Shown here: piece after piece, positions 6,860-11,815 of the stretch
Layout: the number at the start of each line of letters is the position of its first letter
How positions within the stretch are numbered: position 1 is the stretch's first letter
Source of the DNA: Phycisphaerales bacterium
Lineage (GTDB): Bacteria > Planctomycetota > Phycisphaerae > Sedimentisphaerales > Anaerobacaceae
Length of the DNA stretch: 11,815 nucleotides
Direction of reading: 5' to 3'
Assembly (NCBI GenBank): GCA_003533825.1
Contig: DQCG01000357.1
Span: forward strand, 1-11,815
The notes under the pieces: model-generated
Databases searched by the model: none
What the model was told of the DNA's origin: nothing
What the model saw: the letters and a program-made list of their open reading frames with translations, nothing else
Translations under genes and position numbers: made by a program

Positions 6860-7153
6860 ATGCCTGAATTTGGAAATCCATTTAGTGGACTCGCCGCAGA
6901 CCGGAAGCTGACGGAGTCAGAATTGATTCGCGCCATTCGTTTCATGGTTGCTGCCGAATACGAAGCTGTTCAACTCTATATGCAACTGGCAGAATCAACC
7001 GACAACAAATTGGTCGTGGAGGTACTAAAGGATATCGCCGATGAAGAGCGCGTACATGCCGGCGAATTTTTGCGAGTGCTGCACGAATTGGCTACGGACG
7101 AACAGAAACTATATGATGAAGGCTCTGAAGAAGTACAGGAGATGTTAGATTAG
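6860..7153 (+). CDS. Encapsulated-ferritin-like (EncFtn-type) iron oxidase
   Basis: This is a short 97-residue two-helix ferritin-like protein. E33, E35 and Y40 lie in AAEYEAVQLYMQ, and E63 and H66 in DEERVHAGEF. These sit one position after the E32, E34, Y39, E62 and H65 set of Rhodospirillum EncFtn, where the diiron ferroxidase site forms between two subunits. The stretch also resembles the ferritin-like domain fused to encapsulin in Pyrococcus. Such proteins oxidise Fe(II) and feed it to an encapsulin shell for storage. Here the C-terminus stops at EEVQEMLD with no obvious shell-targeting tail, and no encapsulin gene follows in the window. ATG 6860 is fixed by AGGAGGT 6 bases upstream. The fold is secure; cargo status is open. 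Confidence 0.82.
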   Translation: MPEFGNPFSGLAADRKLTESELIRAIRFMVAAEYEAVQLYMQLAESTDNKLVVEVLKDIADEERVHAGEFLRVLHELATDEQKLYDEGSEEVQEMLD

Positions 7154-7161
7154 CAGGGTAA

Positions 7162-7189
7162 GGGCACAAGTAAAGCACTTAGCGTGCCC
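7162..7189 (+). terminator. Hairpin after the encapsulated-ferritin-like gene
   Basis: GGGCAC (7162-7167) pairs with GTGCCC (7184-7189), and an inner AAGT/ACTT pair extends the stem around an AAAGC loop. It begins 8 bases after the stop codon. No T-run follows, so it is not a classic rho-independent terminator; it may still end or stabilise the transcript. The remaining gap to zupT (to 7326) shows nothing else I can support. Confidence 0.4.
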
Positions 7190-7326
7190 GTAATCACGTA
7201 TAGACGTTGCATTTTAAAGTCTCGGATTTTCTAAAAGTTCTTAAGCGATATGTAGTTCAGATAAGCAATTCTACAACCGCTGCAACGGGATTGTCGAAAG
7301 TGCAGGCAAAGGCTTCGTGAAAAACC

Positions 7327-8139
7327 ATGGAGATTCAAAACGTATTATTCGCATTTGGATTAACTTTATTTGCGGGTCTGTCAACCGGATTCGGCAGCGT
7401 TTTGGCTTTTCTTGCAAGACGTACGAATACTAAGTTTCTCTCAGTAGCCCTCGGCTTTTCCGCAGGGGTGATGATCTATGTCTCGTTTGTCGAGATATTT
7501 CCAAAGGCAGAAGACTCTCTCGTCGCCGAATTGGGGAAGGTCGGTGGGTATTGGGCAACCGTTCTGGCATTTTTTGCGGGAATTGCTTTTATCGCCATTA
7601 TCGACAAGCTGGTACCATCGTTCGAAAATCCTCACGAAGTTCACAGGGTCGAGGAAATGGACCTCCCGGAAAGGGCGGCCAAATTCAAAAAGCTTTACCG
7701 GATGGGCATATTCACGGCGTTGGCTATCGCTATTCATAATTTCCCGGAAGGGCTTGCGACTTTTGTCAGTGCCCTCAGAGATCCGAAACTCGGTATTGCG
7801 ATTGCCGTTGCCATAGCGATACATAATGTCCCCGAGGGCATTGCCGTTTCAATCCCCATATTCTATGCAACAGACAGCAGAAAAAAGGCCTTTATCTATT
7901 CGTTTCTCTCCGGATTAGCAGAACCGGTTGGAGCATTAGTCGGCTACGCGATTCTCTTCTCTTTCATTAACGACATCGTATTCGGAATACTCTTCGCAGC
8001 AGTGGCAGGAATCATGGTCTTCATCTCGCTCGATGAATTGTTGCCGACCGCCAGAGAATACGGCGAACATCATTTGGCGGCGTATGGATTAGTTGCCGGT
8101 ATGATGGTTATGGCTATGAGTCTGCTGTTGTTCGTATAA
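7327..8139 (+). CDS. zupT: ZupT-type ZIP divalent metal transporter
   Basis: This 270-residue inner-membrane importer is of the ZIP family, which takes up zinc, iron and other divalent metals. It has about eight hydrophobic segments. The two metal-binding helices carry the ZupT signatures HNFPEGLATF (H137, E141) and HNVPEGIAVSIPI (H166, E170), followed by SGLAEPVGALVGY. A charged loop (about 95-122) lies between the third and fourth segments, as in the family. Length is slightly above the E. coli protein. ATG 7327 is the only sensible start, though its ribosome site is weak (AAAGG about 15 bases upstream). The next gene begins 33 bases after the stop. Being next to a row of iron and diiron proteins suggests a role in iron or manganese supply, but substrate cannot be read from sequence. 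Confidence 0.93.
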   Translation: MEIQNVLFAFGLTLFAGLSTGFGSVLAFLARRTNTKFLSVALGFSAGVMIYVSFVEIFPKAEDSLVAELGKVGGYWATVLAFFAGIAFIAIIDKLVPSFENPHEVHRVEEMDLPERAAKFKKLYRMGIFTALAIAIHNFPEGLATFVSALRDPKLGIAIAVAIAIHNVPEGIAVSIPIFYATDSRKKAFIYSFLSGLAEPVGALVGYAILFSFINDIVFGILFAAVAGIMVFISLDELLPTAREYGEHHLAAYGLVAGMMVMAMSLLLFV

Positions 8140-8172
8140 TGAGCATCGAAGAATTTAAGGTGACAGCTATCA

Positions 8173-9024
8173 GTGAGTAAACGCATCGCTCAAATTAGGG
8201 AAGTTCTGGAAAAACTGTACAAAAGGTATAATCGCCGTGAATTGATAAACCCCGATCCTCTGCAATTTTTATATCGCTACTCCGATCCGGCCGATATTGA
8301 AATAACGGCGTTTCTCGCTTCTGCTCTGGCTTACGGCAGAGTACAGCAGATCGAAAAGAGCCTGGACAATCTGCTCGGCCGAATGGGTGATAGCCCCTCC
8401 GACTTTGTCATAAATTTCGACAAGGACAAGAGGCAAACGCTGAAAGATTTCAAGCACCGATTCACTACCGGCGACGATATATCCGATTTATTGACGCTCT
8501 TAAGAACAATCATCAGCCGGTGCGGGAGTATAGAGCAGTATTTTGCTCGGGGCTATAATCCCGGCGACAGAAATATTATTCCGGCACTGTCTGAATTTTG
8601 CAATTCCCTTTTGGACATACATGCTGCCGGTCACAAGGGGCAGACTACCCGCGGGCTGAAGTATCTGTTAGTAAGTCCCGCCGGGGGCAGCGCGTGCAAA
8701 CGGCTCAATCTTTTTCTGCGATGGATGGTGCGCGACGACGATGTTGACACCGGGCTTTGGAAATCGATTGACAAGGCCAGGCTTGTCGTACCTATTGATG
8801 TGCATATGAGCAGGCTGTGCAAAATCCTGGGCCTTTATAAGCGAAAGACAGTCTCTTTGTCGGCTGCGACAGAGATAACGGAAAGTTTCGCCGGGATTGA
8901 GCCGGCCGATCCGGTCAAATACGATTTCGCGTTATCCAGGATCGGCATTTTGGAGAACTGCAACGGCCGGCGCCGCAAAGACTGCGAATTTTGTGAACTG
9001 TTCGGATTTTGCAGCCGGCTGTGA
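8173..9024 (+). CDS. TIGR02757/DUF2400 family protein, HhH-GPD glycosylase-like
   Basis: This 283-residue protein matches the TIGR02757 (DUF2400) family: FLYRYSDPADIEITAFLASALAYGR near residues 32-56 is its hallmark region (given here only in part: ADIEITAFLASALAYGR). Two features recall endonuclease III-type glycosylases. VPIDVHMSRLCKILGL has D209 where those enzymes have the catalytic Asp in VDTH. The tail has C263, C271, C274 and C280, spaced Cx7Cx2Cx5C, close to the Cx6Cx2Cx5C iron-sulfur loop. A DNA base-repair role is therefore plausible but unproven. The start is GTG 8173, with AAGGTGA (8157-8163) 9 bases upstream. It follows zupT by 33 bases and is convergent with the cytochrome operon. 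Confidence 0.85.
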   Translation: MSKRIAQIREVLEKLYKRYNRRELINPDPLQFLYRYSDPADIEITAFLASALAYGRVQQIEKSLDNLLGRMGDSPSDFVINFDKDKRQTLKDFKHRFTTGDDISDLLTLLRTIISRCGSIEQYFARGYNPGDRNIIPALSEFCNSLLDIHAAGHKGQTTRGLKYLLVSPAGGSACKRLNLFLRWMVRDDDVDTGLWKSIDKARLVVPIDVHMSRLCKILGLYKRKTVSLSAATEITESFAGIEPADPVKYDFALSRIGILENCNGRRRKDCEFCELFGFCSRL

Positions 9025-9044
9025 TTGATCTCTCGATATAGAGG

Positions 9045-10403
9045 CTATTTCTCAAAGTCCGGTTTGGTTGTATCGCCGCCTGAGCCTTTGACCTCGAACA
9101 CTTTAGCCGGCCTGTCGCTTTGCAGCAGCTTCTCGATCTGCTCTTCGATAATCATGCACCTTTTCTTAAGCTCATAGAATCCGTGCCACCAGGCGTAATC
9201 CGGCGCCATCATCGCGGCGCCGAACCGGGCACGCCTGCCTTCGTGATGCCATAATTCGTACATGTCGATTTCAAGCTGCTCGTCAAGATTCTTTTCCTTG
9301 CTGAGCAGCTTCTTCTCGTAAAGCTCGTCGACGAGCTTCTTCATCGGCTTGAAGTAATTGTCGTTATAATTCGCCACAGCAGCGTCAAGACGCTCGAAAT
9401 GACCTTTCGTCCAGGCCTGAGAGTGGCACGCCAGGCAGATTTGCTCCATTTTCCGCCGCTCCGTCTGCCAGTCCGTCTTTGCCGGCCAGGGTGCAAACTG
9501 GCTCGGCCGAACTGTAAGCGGCGCCTGAGTTTCCCATGCGAGACGCTCTGTGACATCATGCGTGGCGGCAATCTTGTTTACGCCCGACATGTGACAAACC
9601 GAACAGCTCGGAGCACGGTAATCGACGCCGGGCGTCCACGTGCCCGGGGCGGCGTTCCAGTTCCAGCTATCGCCCTCGGCATGGTAAATGGCGCCATGCT
9701 TGGACTCTTCGAATATTTCTATCTGCGGATGATCCGGCCCCAGGTGGCACTGGCCGCAGGCCTCCGGCTTCCTTGCTTCCGAGAGGGAAAATTTGTGCCG
9801 GGTATGACAGCTCGAACAGCTTCCCCTGCTGCCGTCCGGATTTATCCTGCCGACACCCACGTTCGGCCATGTATCGGCGCTGAACGTTCCATTTTCGACT
9901 TTCACAACGCTGCCGTGGCAGTGATAGCAGCCCGTCTGCCGTTCGATGCTGTTGTTCATGCCGTATTTGAGCCACGGATCGATCTTCCATATCAGCTCGA
10001 GGGTATTAGCATGTTTGCTTCGCTCATACTGTGCGGCCTCGCCCGGATGGCATCTGGAGCAATCTTTCGGTGAGACAATCACGCTTACAGGGATTTTATC
10101 GAGTGCGAGGTGGCTCTTGCTGACATCTGGATCCGCCGGCCCGGCGGCATGACAATCCATACAGGATATATTTGCGTGGCCGTGCCGGCTCGCCGCCCAG
10201 TCTGCTACGATACCCTTGCTTTCGACGGCATGACAGTCGATACATCTCTGGGCGTCCTCTGTTACGCTCCTGACGATGCGATATTCCTTAAGAGACGGCG
10301 AGACAATCGGTGATACCTGCTCAGCTCGGACTGCGGCTGAAATCGCCGATCCGAAAACACAAATGAATACAAGGAATAAAGCCCTCTGATTCGGAGTTTT
10401 CAT
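9045..10403 (-). CDS. Octaheme c-type cytochrome, hydroxylamine oxidoreductase family
   Basis: This 452-residue exported protein has a signal peptide (about 1-27, cleavage after AVRA). It has eight CxxCH haem sites at C54, C81, C115, C159, C196, C216, C267 and C323. After haem 7, THDVTERLAW and the C-terminal helical block WHHEGRRARFGAAMMAPDYA (385-404) are typical of the HAO family rather than of tetrathionate-reducing octaheme proteins. Haem 4 (CYHCH, 159-163) is the expected catalytic haem. HAO relatives oxidise hydroxylamine or hydrazine, or run in reverse to reduce nitrite. Tyr403 or Tyr410 might be the residue cross-linked to the P460 haem in oxidative enzymes, but only alignment can tell. 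GGAAGGAAGG precedes the ATG. The gene lies 18 bases after a quinol-type cytochrome gene, which suggests a reductive or quinone-linked enzyme. Confidence 0.9.
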   Translation of the reverse strand: MKTPNQRALFLVFICVFGSAISAAVRAEQVSPIVSPSLKEYRIVRSVTEDAQRCIDCHAVESKGIVADWAASRHGHANISCMDCHAAGPADPDVSKSHLALDKIPVSVIVSPKDCSRCHPGEAAQYERSKHANTLELIWKIDPWLKYGMNNSIERQTGCYHCHGSVVKVENGTFSADTWPNVGVGRINPDGSRGSCSSCHTRHKFSLSEARKPEACGQCHLGPDHPQIEIFEESKHGAIYHAEGDSWNWNAAPGTWTPGVDYRAPSCSVCHMSGVNKIAATHDVTERLAWETQAPLTVRPSQFAPWPAKTDWQTERRKMEQICLACHSQAWTKGHFERLDAAVANYNDNYFKPMKKLVDELYEKKLLSKEKNLDEQLEIDMYELWHHEGRRARFGAAMMAPDYAWWHGFYELKKRCMIIEEQIEKLLQSDRPAKVFEVKGSGGDTTKPDFEK

Positions 10404-10421
10404 GGTTCCTTCCTTCCCTTT

Positions 10422-10979
10422 CTACTGTGAAAAAAGCTTGTTTTGACGCTGGTGTCCGGCATCTTCGTGACATTCGACACACCTGTTCTCCGCAGCACCG
10501 GGCTCGGCCAGCACCGCCGTATGTGCGATTCTCGCCGCAGAATCGCCCGGCTTGCCAAGTAAATCAACATGACAATGCAGGTATATCTCACTCGATATGT
10601 GCTCCAGAACCTTCTTGCGAATCTGCTCGATATCGTATTCCGGACCGAAGTAATGCTTATAGATATCCTTGGCGCCAGTATACGCCTTCGCGGTAATATG
10701 GGTAAAGTACTTGTCTTTCGGTGGAAGGTGGCAGTCTATACATTCGATACGAACGCCGTGTGCGTTGGCGCCGTGCGGCGAAAGTTCCCAGCTCAGGTAT
10801 GAGATATTCATTTCATGACACTTGCTGCCGCAATACTCGGATGTCGATACGGGCTCCATAGTCGCATTGAGTGCAATAAAGCAAAACACGGCAAAGACTA
10901 TTCCGGTAAGAAATGTGAACATCCGCTTCTTAACGGCCTTGAATATTCGGCCAATCATCCTGGCATTAAATTTCAACAT
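10422..10979 (-). CDS. NapC/NrfH-type membrane-anchored multiheme cytochrome c
   Basis: The 185-residue protein has one N-terminal membrane helix (about 20-40) and a periplasmic haem domain. It is the usual quinol-oxidising partner of periplasmic reductases. Haem sites: C50-GSK-C54-H55 (CX3CH rather than CX2CH, in the SEYCGSKCHEM block), C80IDCH84, Y133-L-H-C136-H137, and C167VECH171. The third site has tyrosine (TAC) where the first cysteine is expected, so it would attach haem through one thioether or not at all. The PPKDKYFTH and AYTGAKDIYKHYFG blocks are typical of the family. No good ribosome site is seen before ATG 10979. It is first in the operon with the octaheme cytochrome and probably carries electrons between menaquinol and that enzyme. 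Confidence 0.87.
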   Translation of the reverse strand: MLKFNARMIGRIFKAVKKRMFTFLTGIVFAVFCFIALNATMEPVSTSEYCGSKCHEMNISYLSWELSPHGANAHGVRIECIDCHLPPKDKYFTHITAKAYTGAKDIYKHYFGPEYDIEQIRKKVLEHISSEIYLHCHVDLLGKPGDSAARIAHTAVLAEPGAAENRCVECHEDAGHQRQNKLFSQ

Positions 10980-11075
10980 GTTTGTACTTTATTAATGTAT
11001 TAAAACAATACAAGAATTTTTCTCGTTTCTGTAGTAAAATTCAGCGAGGTATAAAACATTGTTTGTTACATTCTG

Positions 11076-11101
11076 GAGAATACTTGATTCTCTGCTATAA
11101 T
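11076..11101 (+). promoter_or_regulatory. Palindromic operator candidate with a -10 box before arsC
   Basis: GAGAAT (11076-11081) and ATTCTC (11087-11092) form a perfect 6-base inverted repeat around ACTTG, and TATAAT (11096-11101) begins 4 bases later. The palindrome would cover the -35 to -10 spacer, a usual place for a repressor. No good TTGACA-like -35 is seen, which suits an activated or repressed promoter. It could serve arsC, about 100 bases downstream, or the divergent cytochrome operon, about 100 bases away on the other side. The size is compatible with ArsR-, Fur- or PerR-type sites but matches none exactly. Confidence 0.4.
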
Positions 11102-11117
11102 ATACGTGTTGCAGCAA

Positions 11118-11155
11118 CAGGCTCATAGCAATATTGTGTGAGTTGCCTGGTTTTT
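11118..11155 (+). terminator. Leader hairpin with T-run upstream of arsC
   Basis: CAGGC (11118-11122) pairs with GCCTG (11145-11149), and TCA pairs with TGA inside. The loop holds the palindrome CAATATTG (11129-11136). Five T residues follow at 11151-11155. Lying between a TATAAT box and arsC, it looks like a short terminator or attenuator in the leader. An alternative pairing GCAAC/GTTGC (11114-11118 with 11142-11146) is possible. A second CAATATTG occurs at 11161-11168, 32 bases after the first, so the area may be a protein-binding site instead. Confidence 0.3.
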
Positions 11156-11203
11156 ATAGCCAATATTGCAGCTAAGAAGTTTTAATAAGGGAGTGGAATA
11201 TAA

Positions 11204-11662
11204 ATGCGTCGGGTGGAAGAGAAAATAAAAGTGTTGTTTCTTTGTACTGGCAACGCATGCCGGAGTCAAATGGCGGAAGGCTGGGCAAGGCACCTGAAGT
11301 CCGATGTAATCGAGGCCTTCTCCGCGGGCGTCATGCCTGCTGGTGTTAGCACCAGAGCGATAACGTCAATGGACGAGGCCGGAGTCGATATTTCGTCGCA
11401 TACCTCCAGGCATGTCAATGATTATATGGCAATTGATTTTGATTATGTTATAACTTTATGCGATTACGCAAGTGAGAAATGCCCCGTATTCGGCGGCAAA
11501 ACCAAAGTGATCCATAAACCGTTCGAGGACCCCACGATGGCCCTGGGAAGCTCGGAAGAGGTCATGACGGCTTTTCGCAGGACGCGGGACCAGATCAGGG
11601 AATTTGTTGAAACGCTGCCTGAGAGCCTGGCGGATGATGTGGGAGCGTCTAAAAAGGAGTGA
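11204..11662 (+). CDS. arsC: Arsenate reductase, thioredoxin-coupled low-molecular-weight phosphatase type
   Basis: This 152-residue cytoplasmic protein reduces arsenate to arsenite. The phosphatase loop is C14-TGNACR-S21 in LFLCTGNACRSQMAEG, with nucleophile Cys14. The redox pair is C86 and C93 in TLCDYASEKCP, the spacing found in the pI258/Bacillus ArsC class. The general acid is Asp109 in HKPFEDP. All three cysteines needed for the triple-relay mechanism are present, which separates it from plain tyrosine phosphatases. AAGGGAG (11187-11193) lies 10 bases before ATG 11204. No ArsR, ArsB or Acr3 is in the window, so arsenite export would be elsewhere. The following gene begins 8 bases after the stop and probably shares the transcript. 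Confidence 0.93.
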   Translation: MRRVEEKIKVLFLCTGNACRSQMAEGWARHLKSDVIEAFSAGVMPAGVSTRAITSMDEAGVDISSHTSRHVNDYMAIDFDYVITLCDYASEKCPVFGGKTKVIHKPFEDPTMALGSSEEVMTAFRRTRDQIREFVETLPESLADDVGASKKE

Positions 11663-11669
11663 ATGAAAA

Positions 11670-11815
11670 ATGGATTCGATCGAGCTGGAGAAATATTCGT
11701 CCGCGATAACGCTTTCGGATATGGAGGTATTTGTCTTTCCGGAGTTGATGTACAGCCTGCTTCTGGCCAATATTATGAGCCCGATTATCTGGCAGTGGCG
11801 CGAGCTTGACTGCTT
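11670..11815 (+). CDS. Unrecognised protein, N-terminal 48 residues only
   Basis: An open frame starts at ATG 11670, with AAGGAG (11654-11659) 10 bases upstream, and runs off the window. The visible peptide contains SSAITLSDMEVFVFPELMYS followed by LLLANIMSPIIWQWRELDC. It is amphipathic to moderately hydrophobic and has no clear signal peptide. I do not recognise the family. An overlapping frame from ATG 11663 stops after fewer than 50 codons and has a ribosome site only 3 bases away, so it is less likely. The tight spacing after arsC suggests a shared operon and perhaps an arsenic- or redox-linked role. Confidence 0.65.
   Translation, partial: MDSIELEKYSSAITLSDMEVFVFPELMYSLLLANIMSPIIWQWRELDC

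Noticed and set aside
7200..7326. Promoter before zupT (TTGCAT with TCTAAA at 17 bases)
   Set aside because: Both hexamers match the consensus poorly (about 3 and 4 of 6), so it is not distinguishable from background.
9025..9044. Small dyad CTCT/AGAG between the convergent genes as a bidirectional terminator
   Set aside because: Only 4 base pairs with a 6-base AT-rich loop and no T-run; too weak to annotate.
9399..10073. A 224-codon open frame on the + strand opposite the octaheme cytochrome
   Set aside because: The - strand reading gives eight CxxCH sites and a signal peptide; the + strand reading is Arg/Pro-rich shadow sequence with no motif.
11663..11809. Alternative frame starting at ATG 11663 after arsC
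   Set aside because: The ribosome site would be only 3 bases away and the frame closes within 50 codons, while the frame from 11670 stays open to the window end with better spacing.
1..11815. Mobile element, CRISPR array or defence-island signature
   Set aside because: No transposase, integrase, terminal repeats, spaced repeat array or nuclease/effector gene is seen; the genes are metabolic and stress-related.

Overview
The window reads as part of the chromosome of an anaerobic or oxygen-shy Gram-negative bacterium. It carries a superoxide reductase, rubredoxin and many diiron ferritin-like proteins, plus exported multiheme c-type cytochromes that need a periplasm. Base composition is moderate and looks even throughout, with no transposase, integrase, tRNA, rRNA or CRISPR array. 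A planctomycete-like (Phycisphaerae-type) host is my guess, but no phylogenetic marker in the window settles it.

Positions 1-7153, all on the + strand, form one dense oxygen, peroxide and iron defence block. In order: the 3' end of a probable flavodiiron protein; class II superoxide reductase (dfx); bacterial ferritin (ftnA); haem catalase (katA); two tandem rubrerythrin-like ferritin-fold proteins; a flavin reductase-rubredoxin fusion (high-molecular-weight rubredoxin); glucose-6-phosphate dehydrogenase (zwf); a COQ7-like diiron protein; and a small encapsulated-ferritin-like protein. Five separate ferritin-superfamily proteins lie within about 6.7 kb. The apparent logic is as follows. G6PD makes NADPH and the flavin reductase-rubredoxin passes electrons to superoxide reductase, the flavodiiron protein and the rubrerythrin-like proteins. 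Superoxide, peroxide and O2 are thereby reduced, catalase removes residual H2O2, and the ferritins hold free Fe(II).

Positions 7327-9024 hold a ZupT-type divalent metal transporter, which fits the metal theme, and a TIGR02757/DUF2400 protein with features of an iron-sulfur DNA glycosylase.

Positions 9045-10979, on the - strand, are a two-gene operon: a NapC/NrfH-type membrane cytochrome followed by an octaheme cytochrome of the hydroxylamine oxidoreductase family. The membrane cytochrome has two irregular haem sites, one CX3CH and one where the first cysteine is tyrosine. The pair probably exchanges electrons between the quinone pool and a nitrogen-oxide reaction in the periplasm.

A 224-base divergent intergenic region contains a palindrome next to a TATAAT box and a hairpin with a T-run. 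It leads into a thioredoxin-type arsenate reductase (arsC) and the start of an unrecognised gene that runs off the end of the window.

The most interesting points are the ferritin-superfamily island, a well-formed internal ribosome site that could release a free rubredoxin from the fusion gene, the COQ7-like protein outside any quinone-synthesis context, and the altered haem site of the NrfH-like protein.
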